Shown here: piece after piece, positions 16,182 to 25,215 of the stretch
Layout: every line of letters begins with the position of its first letter
Position numbering within the stretch: position 1 is the first letter of the stretch
NCBI GenBank assembly: GCA_035497635.1
Contig: DATJDB010000036.1
Location: 1 to 27,961 of the forward strand
DNA from: Serpens sp035497635
Lineage (GTDB): Bacteria > Pseudomonadota > Gammaproteobacteria > Pseudomonadales > Pseudomonadaceae
Direction of reading: 5' to 3'
DNA length: 27,961 bases
Notes under the pieces: generated by a model
The model's database searches: none
The model's input: only the letters and a program-made list of their open reading frames with translations
What the model was told of the DNA's origin: nothing
Made by a program: the position numbers and the translations under genes

Positions 16182-18605
16182 TCAGCTGGATACCGGTACT
16201 TCGGCCGCCGTCTGGGCGGTCTTGGATTCCTCTTCCTCCAGCTCCACTTCGGCGATCTCGCGCAGCCGTTCCACGACGCGGGCATTGACGCTGCCGGCGG
16301 GAAATTCGCCCTGGGCGTCGGGCGCACCAACGGATTCTCCGACCAGCAGGCTCAGCGCCTCGTCCACATGGCGTACCGCGTAGACATGGAAGCGGCCTTC
16401 GCGCACCGCCTGGAGCACTCGCTCATCCAGCATCAGGTTGCTGATGTTGGCGTAGGGAATGATAGCTCCCTGTTCGCCACTCAGCCCGCGCGCTTCGCAG
16501 AGACGGAAGAAGCCTTCGATCTTCTCATTGACGCCGCCCACCGCCTGCACTTCGCCAAACTGGTTGATCGAGCCGGTGATGGCGAAGCCCTGCTTCAACG
16601 GCGTGCGCGACAGCGCGGAGATCAGCGCGCACACCTCGCCCAGCGAGGCACTGTCGCCATCCACGTAGCCGTAGTTCTGCTCCAGGGCGATGCTGGCGGA
16701 AATTTCCAGCGGAAATTCCTGCGCATAGCGGCTGCCCAGGTAACCGGTGAGGATCATCACGCCCTTGGAATGGATCGGCTGACCGAGATTGACCTCGCGC
16801 TCGATGTCGACGATGCCCGAGCCGCCCGGGTAGACGGTGGCGGAGATGCGCGCCGGCAGGCCGAACGCCGAGTCGCCCACTTCCAGCACGGTCAGGCCGT
16901 TGCAGCGGCCGATGGCCGCGCCTTCGCTGTCGATCAGGATGATGCCGGCGAGCATGTCGTCCAGCAGGCGCGCAGACACCCGTCCGGTGCGGCGTTCCTT
17001 GGCCTGCAGTGCGCGTTCCAGATGCGCGGCATCGGTCAGGGTGTCGCCGGCCAGCAGGCGCAGGAAATCCGCCTCACTGAGCAACTGGAACAGGTCGCCG
17101 ATGCGCGCGCTGAGACGCCCCTGGTGTTCGGCCAGACGCGCGCTGTAGGTGGCCAGACGGGCCACGGCGGCGGCGGTGAGCGGCGCCAGCCCCTCTTCCG
17201 AGGTGCGCGTCTTGATCAGCTGGGCGAACTGTTCGAGGCTGTCGTCGGCCAGCGGGATTTCTTCGTCGAAGTCCACCAGCACGCGGAACAGTTCCTGGAA
17301 ATCCGGATCCAGATCCTGCAGGGCGTAATACACCTGGCGCGAGCCGATGATCACCACCTTGACCTGCAACGGAATGACCTCCGGGGTGAGGGTCACGGTG
17401 GCCAGCCGACCCAGCTCTGCCAGCGGCGATTCCATTTTCAGCTTGCGCGACTGCAGGGCGCGCTTGAGGGCGTCCCAGACGAACGGCTCGCCGAGCAGCT
17501 TCTCGGCCTCGACGATCAGGTAGCCGCCGTTGGCGCGATGCAGCGCGCCGGGGCGCAACTGCCGGTAGCTGGTATAGAGCGCGCCCTGGTCGGTGCCGTA
17601 CTCGATGCGCCCGAACAGGTTGTCGTAGGTGGGGTGCGGCTCGAACACCACCGGCGCGCCGCCGTCCAGCGGCTGGGCGACCACCAGGCCGGGGGCGTAT
17701 AGCTCCTGCAGGTCGTTGCGTTTCTGCACGTCGGTGCGGCTTTCATCCACCAGGGTTTCCAGCACGGTGCGCAGCAGGTTGACCTGCACGGCCTGCAGAT
17801 AGGCGTCGACCCCGGCGTTCTCCGCGTACTTCTGCGCCAGCGGCGCCAGCAGCGGCTGCAGGGACAGGGTGATGGTTTCCTCGTTGAGCTGGCGCAGCCG
17901 GTTGCTGCTTTCGCGCTTCCATTGCGGCAGTCCGGAGAGCTCCTCGTTGAGGCGCTCCTCCAGATGGCTGATGTCGTTGTGGAAACGCTCACGCTCGGCT
18001 TCCGGCAGTTGGGCGAACTCCGCCTCGTCCAGCGCCTTGCCGTCCTTCATCGGCGTGAAGGCGATGTTGGTGCTGTCACGGTACAGGGCGATGCCGCGTT
18101 CCAGCGCCAGCTTCTCGATGATGTCCAGCGCCTGGTCGTAACGCTGGTTGAAGGCGCGGTCGATGGCGCTCTTCTTCTGCTGATAGCTGGGCTGCTCGAA
18201 CACCGCCGGGAAGGTCGCCAGCAGGTTGTCGATCAGCGCTTCGATGTCGGCGATGAACACCGCGGCGCTACCGGCCGGCAGTTCCAGCACGCGCGGCTCG
18301 CGCGGCTCGTCGAAGTTGTTCACATACACCCAGTCGGCCGGTGCCAGCAGGCGCTTGGCTTCGGCCTTCAGGTAACGCTGCACAAAGGAGAAGCGCCCGG
18401 TGCCCGGCTCGCCCATGACGAACAGGTTGTAACCCGGCCGCGGCATGGCCACGCCGAACTGCAGCGCCTCCACCGCCCGTTCCTGACCCAGCACGCCGAG
18501 AAACGGCTCCAGCTCGTCGGTACTGGCGAAGCGGAATTGCGTCGGATCGCAGGCACGGGTCAGGGTTTCGGGAGACAGACGCAACAGGGCGGCGAAATCA
18601 GACAT
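16182..18605 (-). CDS. LonC-type (Lon-related) ATPase/protease, S16 family
   Basis: This 807-residue protein has an N-terminal AAA_32-type ATPase region interrupted by a long helical insertion, and a C-terminal Lon protease domain. The Ser/Lys dyad is visible as Ser652 (YVDGDSASLGE) and Lys695 (GGVNEKIEGFF). They are 43 residues apart, the same spacing as Ser679 and Lys722 in E. coli Lon. The Walker A-like loop is GEPGTGRF (65-72), with Arg where Lys is normal; HRANGGYLIVEAE (356-368) is the Walker B-like strand. A Glu-rich tail follows residue 785. I chose the ATG at 18605 (AAGGA seven bases upstream) over the open frame to 18737, which would overlap the divergent tatD-like gene. Substrates are unknown. 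Confidence 0.93.
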   Translation of the reverse strand: MSDFAALLRLSPETLTRACDPTQFRFASTDELEPFLGVLGQERAVEALQFGVAMPRPGYNLFVMGEPGTGRFSFVQRYLKAEAKRLLAPADWVYVNNFDEPREPRVLELPAGSAAVFIADIEALIDNLLATFPAVFEQPSYQQKKSAIDRAFNQRYDQALDIIEKLALERGIALYRDSTNIAFTPMKDGKALDEAEFAQLPEAERERFHNDISHLEERLNEELSGLPQWKRESSNRLRQLNEETITLSLQPLLAPLAQKYAENAGVDAYLQAVQVNLLRTVLETLVDESRTDVQKRNDLQELYAPGLVVAQPLDGGAPVVFEPHPTYDNLFGRIEYGTDQGALYTSYRQLRPGALHRANGGYLIVEAEKLLGEPFVWDALKRALQSRKLKMESPLAELGRLATVTLTPEVIPLQVKVVIIGSRQVYYALQDLDPDFQELFRVLVDFDEEIPLADDSLEQFAQLIKTRTSEEGLAPLTAAAVARLATYSARLAEHQGRLSARIGDLFQLLSEADFLRLLAGDTLTDAAHLERALQAKERRTGRVSARLLDDMLAGIILIDSEGAAIGRCNGLTVLEVGDSAFGLPARISATVYPGGSGIVDIEREVNLGQPIHSKGVMILTGYLGSRYAQEFPLEISASIALEQNYGYVDGDSASLGEVCALISALSRTPLKQGFAITGSINQFGEVQAVGGVNEKIEGFFRLCEARGLSGEQGAIIPYANISNLMLDERVLQAVREGRFHVYAVRHVDEALSLLVGESVGAPDAQGEFPAGSVNARVVERLREIAEVELEEEESKTAQTAAEVPVSS

Positions 18606-18735
18606 CGGGAATCCTTGCAGGAGCGGCGGCGGCCGCGACGGTTGGCGGCATTCTGGCGCCCCGTCCGGGCCACGGCAAGGCGCGAGGCAGAGCGGCGTCT
18701 CGAAGCGGAGGGAGGCCCGCGCTATCCTGTGCGCC

Positions 18736-19512
18736 ATGCGCTATATCGACACCCACAACCATCTGGATTTCCCCGACTTCGACGCCGACCGCGCCGCCGT
18801 GCTGGCCCGTAGCCGGGCGCAGGGCGTCGAGCGCCAGGTGCTGATCGGCGTCAGCGAGGAGCACTGGGAGCGGCTGTGGTCGCTGGCCTGCGCCGAGGAT
18901 GGCCTGTACGCCAGCTTCGGCCTGCATCCCTGCTTTCTCGATCGACATCGCACCGAACACCTGGCGCGGTTGCGCGAGCGCCTGGAGCAGTTGGCCGGTC
19001 ACGAAAAACTCTGCGCAATTGGTGAGATCGGCTTCGACTACTACCTGGAAAAACCGGACAAACCGGCCCAGCAGGCGCTGTTCGAAGCCCAGCTGCAGCT
19101 GGCGCGGGAATTCGAGCTGCCCGCGCTGCTGCATGTGCGCCGCGCCCACGCCGACGTGATCGCCACCCTCAAGCGCCTGCGCCCGCCACGCGGCGGCATC
19201 GTGCATGCGTTCAGCGGCAGCTACGAAGAGGCGTGCGAATACCGGCGCCGGGGTTTCTATCTCGGTCTCGGCGGCGCCGGCACCTGGCCGCAAGCCACGC
19301 GCATGCACAAGATGCTTTCCCGGCTATCGCTGGACGATGTGGTGCTGGAGACCGATGCGCCGGACATGGCGCCGGCCGGTTACCCGGGCCAGCGCAACAG
19401 CCCGGAGTTCCTGCCGACCATCTGCACGGAGCTGGCGCGAATCATGGGCATCGATGCCGAGGCGCTGGCCGAGGCCGGCTATCGCAACAGTTGCCGGCTG
19501 TTCGGCTGGTAG
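18736..19512 (+). CDS. TatD-family metal-dependent hydrolase
   Basis: This 258-residue cytoplasmic TIM-barrel hydrolase of the TatD DNase family has the metal ligands in order: His7 and His9 (DTHNHLD), Glu97 (GEIGFDYY), His133 (LLHVRRAHAD), His157 (IVHAFSGS) and Asp207 (LETDAPDM). TatD proteins are 3'-5' exonucleases linked to DNA repair after oxidative damage. The exact paralogue (TatD, YcfH, YjjV) cannot be fixed from motifs alone, though the short length and GVSEEHW region resemble the YjjV-like branch. It is transcribed away from the LonC-type gene across 130 bases, in which I see no clear promoter. Confidence 0.92.
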   Translation: MRYIDTHNHLDFPDFDADRAAVLARSRAQGVERQVLIGVSEEHWERLWSLACAEDGLYASFGLHPCFLDRHRTEHLARLRERLEQLAGHEKLCAIGEIGFDYYLEKPDKPAQQALFEAQLQLAREFELPALLHVRRAHADVIATLKRLRPPRGGIVHAFSGSYEEACEYRRRGFYLGLGGAGTWPQATRMHKMLSRLSLDDVVLETDAPDMAPAGYPGQRNSPEFLPTICTELARIMGIDAEALAEAGYRNSCRLFGW

Positions 19513-19558
19513 TGAATCGCCAGGCCCGGCAGCGGAACTCACGCCCCGATGGGCTCCT

Positions 19559-19604
19559 GCTCGCACTGGGCGAGCAACCCTTGCGCAGCGTGCTCTGAGC
19601 ACGC
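19559..19604. terminator. Two hairpins between convergent tatD-like and chemoreceptor genes
   Basis: GCTCGC/GCGAGC (19559-19575, 5-base loop) is followed by a perfect 7-bp stem GCGTGCT/AGCACGC (19588-19604, 3-base loop). They sit between the stops at 19512 and 19618. Neither has a marked T-run, so their strength as terminators is uncertain. Confidence 0.5.
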
Positions 19605-19617
19605 CGCCCCGGAGCGG

Positions 19618-21627
19618 TTACACCTTGAAGGTGCCGATCAGCTGCCGCAGCCGCGCCACCGACCCGGACAGCTCGCGGCTGGCCTGTTCGGCCTGGGCGG
19701 CGCCTTCGGAGGTACGCTCACCGGTCTGGCTGATCTGCACGATGTTCTGATCGATGTCGTGGGCCACGGCGGTCTGCTGCTCAACGGCGGCGGCAATCTG
19801 CTGGTTCTGATCGACGATGGCGCCCACCGCGGCGAGAATATTTTCCAGCGCCTGCTGCACCGCATCGGAGTGACCGGCTGTGGCATCCGCCTGACCGTGG
19901 CTGGCATGCATGCCCTCTACGGCCGCGCTCACGCCTTCGCGCAGGCGCGCGATCATCTGCTCGATTTCCGCCGTGGACTGCTGAGTGCGCTGCGCCAGGC
20001 TGCGCACCTCGTCGGCAACCACCGCGAAGCCGCGGCCCTGCTCGCCGGCGCGCGCCGCCTCGATGGCGGCGTTGAGCGCCAGCAGGTTGGTCTGTTCGGC
20101 GACACCCTTGATCACGTCCAGCACCTGGCCAATGGCCTGGCTGTCGGCGGCCAGGCGATTGACGGTGGCCACCGCGCGATCGAGGCCTTCGGCCAGGTGA
20201 CGGATTTCCTGTACCTGCGTGTCCACCAGCTCGCGGCCGGCGCTGCTTTCACGGTTCACGCCCTGGGCATTGTTCACCGCCGTGGCGGCGCTGCGTGCGA
20301 CTTCCTGGGCGGTGGCGGACATTTCGTTCATCGCCGTGGCCACCAGATCGATGCGTTCGCGTTGCTCGCGCACCGCCTGGCTGCTCTGGCTGGAAATTCG
20401 TTCGACCTGTTGCGCCTGCCCTTCCACTTCGGCTGCAGTTTGCCCCACCCGTTCGATGAGCTCCCGCACCTGAGCGACGCTGGCACTGAAGTCCTGCCCG
20501 AGCTCGGCCAGTTCATCGCGGCTGGCCGCCTGGAAGCTCACCGTCATGTCGCCCGCCGCGACTTGTCGCATGACGCCGCGCAGGGCCTGCAGGGTCTGGC
20601 GGATGGACAGGTAGAAGGCGCCGTACAGGTAGGCGATCAACAGCATGACGCCGAGCATGGCGGCGAGCAGGCCGAACATGCTCGCCTGCTGGGCGGACAG
20701 CCGCTCCGCCAGGCGCTGTTCCAGCCGCTGCAGGCTGGCGTCTTCCAGCGCATGGGTATGCGCCAGCAGGCCGCCCATCTGATCGAAGAACATCGGCCAG
20801 GGCGTGCTCAGGCTGTCGGACATGATCACCTCATCCTCCACCCGACCAGCCAGCTCCGTCAGGCTGTTCAGGCTGGCTTCGGCCTGCGCCGCCAGCGCGC
20901 CACGGCGCACCGGCTCCAGCTGCAACGCATAGGCGCCCCGGAGTTTTTCCAGGGCGCTCAGCAGTTCGTCCAGGCGCGTCGAGTCGCCGGAGTTCAACAC
21001 GCCCTGCCCCAGCGCCGCCGTGCCGATGGCGCGCAATTGGCCGAGCAGCGCGGTGACGTCGGCGGTACCGTGATTGATCAGTTCGACGCGCTGGCGCACT
21101 TCGGCCTCGGCGTCCAGCCCCAGGCCACTGTCACTGACGATGCGATTGATAAAGACCAGGGCGGCGGCATACAGGCGCTCGGCATGCAGCACCTTGCTGT
21201 GCTGGGAGGATTCGTCCACCACCGCCTGCAACTGGCTGAGCAGCGCGCCGCGCTCCTGATCCAGCATGCCGCGCGGCGCAGGCGGAAACATACCGGTCGG
21301 CAACGCCTGCAACTGCTGACGCAGCCGCTGCTGCAGCTCGGCGAGGCGACTATCGAGCAGCGTCTTATCCTGCTGGGGCTCGGTGACCCGAATCGCCAGC
21401 AGTGCCTGGTAGTCCTCCAGGCCGCGTCGAGCGTCGAGTCCGGCATCGAGCAGCACCAGACTGTCGCGCGCCAGCGCGGTACGCCCGTACTGATCATAGG
21501 CATCACGCAACAGGTAGAAACTGGTAATGAGGATCGGCAGAAAGAACACGACACTGATCAACCCGAACTTCATGCCGAAGCCAAGCCGGTCCATCAGCCG
21601 CATGGCGGGATACAGCAGCGCCTTCAT
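19618..21627 (-). CDS. Methyl-accepting chemotaxis protein
   Basis: This 669-residue chemoreceptor has a transmembrane helix at about 20-41, a large helical periplasmic sensor domain at 42-316 (no Cys, strongly helical, so probably a four-helix-bundle type), and a second transmembrane helix at 317-340. A HAMP linker follows to about 393, then the cytoplasmic signalling coiled coil. The hairpin tip that binds CheA/CheW is unmistakable (EQTNLLALNAAIEAARAGEQ, 511-530, then GRGFAVVADEVRSLAQR). There is no C-terminal CheR-binding pentapeptide; it ends in GTFKV. The ligand is unknown. The order chemoreceptor, sulfatase, ampE, ampD resembles the ampDE neighbourhood I recall from P. aeruginosa. Confidence 0.95.
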   Translation of the reverse strand: MKALLYPAMRLMDRLGFGMKFGLISVVFFLPILITSFYLLRDAYDQYGRTALARDSLVLLDAGLDARRGLEDYQALLAIRVTEPQQDKTLLDSRLAELQQRLRQQLQALPTGMFPPAPRGMLDQERGALLSQLQAVVDESSQHSKVLHAERLYAAALVFINRIVSDSGLGLDAEAEVRQRVELINHGTADVTALLGQLRAIGTAALGQGVLNSGDSTRLDELLSALEKLRGAYALQLEPVRRGALAAQAEASLNSLTELAGRVEDEVIMSDSLSTPWPMFFDQMGGLLAHTHALEDASLQRLEQRLAERLSAQQASMFGLLAAMLGVMLLIAYLYGAFYLSIRQTLQALRGVMRQVAAGDMTVSFQAASRDELAELGQDFSASVAQVRELIERVGQTAAEVEGQAQQVERISSQSSQAVREQRERIDLVATAMNEMSATAQEVARSAATAVNNAQGVNRESSAGRELVDTQVQEIRHLAEGLDRAVATVNRLAADSQAIGQVLDVIKGVAEQTNLLALNAAIEAARAGEQGRGFAVVADEVRSLAQRTQQSTAEIEQMIARLREGVSAAVEGMHASHGQADATAGHSDAVQQALENILAAVGAIVDQNQQIAAAVEQQTAVAHDIDQNIVQISQTGERTSEGAAQAEQASRELSGSVARLRQLIGTFKV

Positions 21628-21819
21628 GAGGGAACCCCCTTCTTATTTTTATATAGGGCTTGCCATGCGGATTCGCACGCGTCATTTCGTCGCGATGGCA
21701 AACTGCTTCATCTATAAACGATATCGACTGCGGGGTGAGTAACTAAAGGTAAACGGATGGCCTCTAGGTAGCGCATCGCCATAGAATGCGCAGCCGCTTT
21801 CCTGCCTCATGGAGTTATC
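21628..21819. promoter_or_regulatory. Divergent promoter region with a TTGCCAT inverted repeat
   Basis: These 192 bases are AT-rich relative to the surroundings, notably around 21643-21656. TTGCCAT (21660-21666) is repeated inverted as ATGGCAA (21695-21701), 28 bases apart, a possible operator or looping site. TATATA next to it on the chemoreceptor side could be a -10. I see no convincing FliA (sigma-28) site. Confidence 0.4.
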
Positions 21820-23736
21820 GTGCCGAGCTTGCTGTTGATGCCGCTACGGGTTGCCGTATTTACATTGCTGATTTTTGCGCTGATCCGCACCGGTTACTAC
21901 CTGGCGTACAAGGAATACTTCGGCAGTTTTGACCTGGCCGAGCTGGCTTACACCTATCTCATTGGCATTCGCTTCGATCTTTCCATCGCCATGCTCGCCA
22001 GCCTGCCTTTCCTTGCGCTGGCCCTGTTTCCCTTCCGCATTCGCTTGCGGACCGTCCTGATTCATCTCGGTCTCTGGGCGACATTCCTCGCACTGACCGG
22101 TCTGTTCATGATCAACATGGGCGATCTGCTGTACTTCGGCGAGGTGTATCGCCATGCCGGCCGGGAAATTCTGCTGCTGGGCGACGATTACCCGATGCTG
22201 CTCGATGCGGCATTTTCGTCTTATTTGGCCGTCACCCTGGGCAGCCTCGCAGCCGCTGCTGTCGCCGCCCTCGCCTGGCAGCGACTGGTGATACGCCCCA
22301 CCCTGAACCAGCCATTGAGCGGCCACTGGGCCTCACGCTCCGCACTGGCGGTGCTGGCTCTTATGCTGGTGTTTCTGGGAGCCCGGGGTGTAATCACCGG
22401 CAAGCCCCTCAGCACCATCGATGCATTTGCCGCAGGCGGCGAAAAGCAGGCATCCCTGGCCCTCAACGGTGCGTTCGCGGTGATTCACAACACCCGCAAG
22501 GCCCGCAAGCAAGATCGCGAGCCGCTGGCATTCTTCACGCAGACCGATTTGGCGACCAACCTTGACGGCATGGGCTGGCAGGCGAGAGACCCGTTTCTAG
22601 CCAACTGGCACCAGCCTGCCGCAGGGGGAAAGCGGCGCAACCTGGTGCTGGTTCTGCTGGAAAGCTGGAGTTATCCGCATATTGATGGACTTTCAGGAAC
22701 CCAGTACGGCGCCACGCCTTTTGTGGACGAACTGATGAAGAAATCCCGCGTCTGGGAGAATTTCTTCGCAGCTGGCCAACGCAGCATCGAGGGCATCCAG
22801 GCGATTCTCACTTCGGTACCGGTGCTGCCCAGCCAGCCTACGCTAGGCTGGGGTCTGGAGCAGAACCGCATGACCCGTCTGGCGCAACTACTGGCCGGGC
22901 AGAATTACGAAACCATCATGGTGCAGACGTCCAACCGCCGCTCGTTCCATATGGATGGTATTGCCGCACAACTGGGTTTCAAGCACTACTTTGCCAAGGA
23001 AGATATTTCCCTGATTCGCCAGTATCCCCAGGAAGTCCCGCTGTTCGGCTGGGATTACGACGGATTGATGTACGCCGCACAGTGGATCGATACTCGTCCG
23101 AATCCAGATTCACCGTTCTTCACATTCTTCTTTACTGGCACCACCCACTACCCCTTCCCGGACCCCGGCGCGGAATTCCATATCCGCCCGCATGTAACCG
23201 GCTCCCTGGATGCCTATCTGAACACCCTGCGTTACAGCGACTGGTCCATCGAGCAATTCATGCAGCACGCGCAGCAACAGGATTGGTACCAGGACACCAC
23301 GTTCGTATTTCTGTCAGACCACACCATCTTTCCGGATCCCCAGGAGCCGGCCAGCCAGTTCCGGGTGCCCTTCTTCGTCTATACCCCCGACGGCTCGGTT
23401 GCCCCGGGTCGCGAATCGGACTTCGCCTCGCAATACGATGTGCTGCCGACCCTGATGACGCTGCTGAATATCGACCAGCCCATCGCCAGTTTTGGCCACT
23501 CGTTACTGGATGGTTCAGCAAGCCTTGATGGCGTGGTGGCGCAGCGCGGCTCCATCATCACCTGGCTAACACCCGAGGGAACACTGAGTTTCTCGGCCGA
23601 AGACGGCCGACACACCCAACTGACCGGGCGCTTCACCGACGACGCTCACCGCAGGCCTGTCGAGGCGCGCGTCAAAACCATGTTGCAGTGGGTGGACGCA
23701 CGTCTTAACCAGAACCAGTGGCTACCCCACGATTAG
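21820..23736 (+). CDS. LtaS-like membrane sulfatase / phosphoglycerol transferase family protein
   Basis: This 638-residue protein has five or so N-terminal membrane helices (about 8-28, 50-72, 80-100, 132-155, 172-192) and a large extracytoplasmic sulfatase-fold domain (about 270-560). Metal and active-site positions of the LtaS group are recognisable: Glu281 (LESWSYP), the nucleophile position Ser322 (GQRSIEG), His443 (TTHYPF) and Asp500-His501 (FLSDHT). Enzymes of this group move phosphoglycerol, phosphoethanolamine or similar groups onto envelope glycans or lipids; the substrate here is unknown. Translation starts at a GTG (21820) with GGAG seven bases upstream. Its base composition looks a little less GC-rich than the neighbours'. 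Its last 15 bases overlap the end of ampE. Confidence 0.88.
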   Translation: MPSLLLMPLRVAVFTLLIFALIRTGYYLAYKEYFGSFDLAELAYTYLIGIRFDLSIAMLASLPFLALALFPFRIRLRTVLIHLGLWATFLALTGLFMINMGDLLYFGEVYRHAGREILLLGDDYPMLLDAAFSSYLAVTLGSLAAAAVAALAWQRLVIRPTLNQPLSGHWASRSALAVLALMLVFLGARGVITGKPLSTIDAFAAGGEKQASLALNGAFAVIHNTRKARKQDREPLAFFTQTDLATNLDGMGWQARDPFLANWHQPAAGGKRRNLVLVLLESWSYPHIDGLSGTQYGATPFVDELMKKSRVWENFFAAGQRSIEGIQAILTSVPVLPSQPTLGWGLEQNRMTRLAQLLAGQNYETIMVQTSNRRSFHMDGIAAQLGFKHYFAKEDISLIRQYPQEVPLFGWDYDGLMYAAQWIDTRPNPDSPFFTFFFTGTTHYPFPDPGAEFHIRPHVTGSLDAYLNTLRYSDWSIEQFMQHAQQQDWYQDTTFVFLSDHTIFPDPQEPASQFRVPFFVYTPDGSVAPGRESDFASQYDVLPTLMTLLNIDQPIASFGHSLLDGSASLDGVVAQRGSIITWLTPEGTLSFSAEDGRHTQLTGRFTDDAHRRPVEARVKTMLQWVDARLNQNQWLPHD

Positions 23737-24561
23737 CAACCACAGCGCGAAAACCGCGTACCAGAGCAATGCCGCGCGTACCAGCAATTGCCAGAGCTCA
23801 TCCAGACTGGCCGCGCCCACTTCACCGCGCGGTGCGCCCCGGCAGTCGCCAGCGGCACGCAGGGCGGTACCCACCAGGCGTTCGGCCGGCTGCTGCCAGT
23901 GCAGCAGTTCAGGCAGCAGCACGCGATTGACCGCCACGAAGTTGCCGACCAGCCCCATGCTGGCCGCCAGGGCGCGCGCCGGCAGCCAGGCCAGGGCATG
24001 GCGAAACTGCCCGGCCAGATCCCGCAGAGGCTGGGCGCAAGCATGGGTTTCGGTGAGCGCCAGCAGGCGATAGCCCAGCGCGGCCAGCGGACCGAGCAGT
24101 GCGTACCAGAAGATCACCGCAAAGAATGCCTCGTGGGCCTGCTGACCCAGACGCTCCTGCACCGCCGGCAGCAGTTCGTCAGGGCTTTCGGCCCGCACCT
24201 GCAGGTCGCGCTCGGCGGCCTGCGAGGCGGTTTCCAGCTCCTCGCGCCGCCAGGCGTCACGGAACGCGCCGAGGGCTGACTGTACGTCGCCGCGGCCCAG
24301 GCTATAGAGCAGCACCACCAGATGCACCGGCAGGGCCAGCCAGCCATACGCCACCGGCTGCAGCAGCCAGAGCAGCAAGGCCAGCAACAGCAGCGGCGGA
24401 AGCAGCAGAGCCGACAGCATCAGCCAGGGCCGCTGCGCCAGGCGTGCGGTCGCCTCGACCCGGCTTAACAGGCGCAGCCACAAAGCATCGTGCTGCACGC
24501 GGTGGCGCCAGCCGGTGAATTTCTCGACCCAGAGCACCAGCAACAGAACAATAAAACTCAT
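23722..24561 (-). CDS. ampE: AmpE, inner-membrane regulatory protein of the ampDE operon
   Basis: This 279-residue membrane protein starts MSFIVLLLVLWVEKFTGWRH, a typical AmpE N-terminus. It has hydrophobic segments near residues 45-67, 70-90, 145-170 and at the C-terminus, with a soluble loop rich in Glu and Arg (RDAWRREELETASQAAERD) between. AmpE is cotranscribed with ampD and has been proposed to act in beta-lactamase induction sensing. Its biochemical activity is not settled. The ATG at 24561 overlaps the ampD stop as ATGA (24558-24561), so translation is coupled. The upstream extension to 24663 is inside ampD and is rejected. Confidence 0.93.
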   Translation of the reverse strand: MSFIVLLLVLWVEKFTGWRHRVQHDALWLRLLSRVEATARLAQRPWLMLSALLLPPLLLLALLLWLLQPVAYGWLALPVHLVVLLYSLGRGDVQSALGAFRDAWRREELETASQAAERDLQVRAESPDELLPAVQERLGQQAHEAFFAVIFWYALLGPLAALGYRLLALTETHACAQPLRDLAGQFRHALAWLPARALAASMGLVGNFVAVNRVLLPELLHWQQPAERLVGTALRAAGDCRGAPRGEVGAASLDELWQLLVRAALLWYAVFALWLLIVG

Positions 24562-25121
24562 ACCCAGGTTCCTCGTACGGCCAGGGCAGCCCGCAGGCGC
24601 GCCCAATCGAAGGCGGGGCCGGGATCGGTCTTGCGTCCCGGCGCAATGTCGCAGTGTCCGCAAATGCGCTCGACGGTAATGGCCGACCAGACGTCTCGCA
24701 AGTGCTCGGTGAGCTCGACGAGCATCTGATACTGGCGATCCGTGTAGGGCTGCTCGTCGGTGCCCTCCAGCTCGATGCCCAGCGAGAAGTCGTTGCAGTT
24801 GTCGCGCCCGTCAAAGTGCGAAACACCCGCATGCCAGGCACGGTCCAGACACGACACGAACTGGGTGATCGCGCCATCGCGTTCGATCAGGAAATGCGCT
24901 GAGACCTGCAAGTGGCAAATCCCGGCGAAGTAGGGATGCTCATCGACTGCCAACTGATTGCCGAAGAACGCCTGCACCTGGCCGGTGCCGAACTGTCCGG
25001 GCGGCAGGCTGATGTTGTGGATCACCAGCAGGGAGACTTCCCCGAGCGGGCGTTGGTTGTAATTGGGCGAGGGGCAGTGGCGAATGCCGTCGACCCAGCC
25101 CGTAGAAGTATCCACGCGCAT
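24558..25121 (-). CDS. ampD: AmpD, 1,6-anhydro-MurNAc-peptide amidase
   Basis: This 187-residue cytoplasmic zinc amidase removes peptide from 1,6-anhydromuropeptides during cell-wall recycling. In doing so it keeps the AmpR-activating ligand low, so loss typically derepresses AmpC beta-lactamase. Zinc ligands are His35 (LLVIHNISLP), His156 (CGHCDIAPG) and Asp166 (KTDPGPAFDW); Glu117 (GIELEG) and Lys164 match catalytic positions of the Citrobacter enzyme. There is no signal peptide, which separates it from the periplasmic AmpDh paralogues. The ATG at 25121 follows a GAGGAG site. ampC and ampR are not in this window. Confidence 0.96.
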   Translation of the reverse strand: MRVDTSTGWVDGIRHCPSPNYNQRPLGEVSLLVIHNISLPPGQFGTGQVQAFFGNQLAVDEHPYFAGICHLQVSAHFLIERDGAITQFVSCLDRAWHAGVSHFDGRDNCNDFSLGIELEGTDEQPYTDRQYQMLVELTEHLRDVWSAITVERICGHCDIAPGRKTDPGPAFDWARLRAALAVRGTWV

Positions 25122-25186
25122 AACGACTCCTCAGGCAGCGCACCACTGTAGGCGCAAGCCTTGCGCAGGCCAAGCCCATCGGTTGA

Positions 25187-25215
25187 CTGACCCGGCTTCG
25201 GTTGCACCGTATAAT
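25187..25215 (+). promoter_or_regulatory. Near-consensus sigma-70 promoter with no gene downstream
   Basis: A perfect TATAAT (25210-25215) lies 17 bases after CTGACC (25187-25192, four of six to TTGACA). An alternative TTGACT at 25183 would need a 21-base spacer. It reads rightward, away from ampD, into the REP block. No + strand gene follows before the terminator at 25581. It could be the leftover promoter of a gene lost from this site, or drive a non-coding RNA. Confidence 0.6.

Noticed and set aside
16368..17702. 444-codon + strand frame opposite the LonC-type gene
   Set aside because: Gln/Arg/Ala-rich, no motif, and the antisense gene has an intact catalytic dyad and domain order.
19549..21717. 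722-codon + strand frame opposite the chemoreceptor gene
   Set aside because: Low-complexity His/Gln/Gly composition; the minus strand encodes an unmistakable chemoreceptor.
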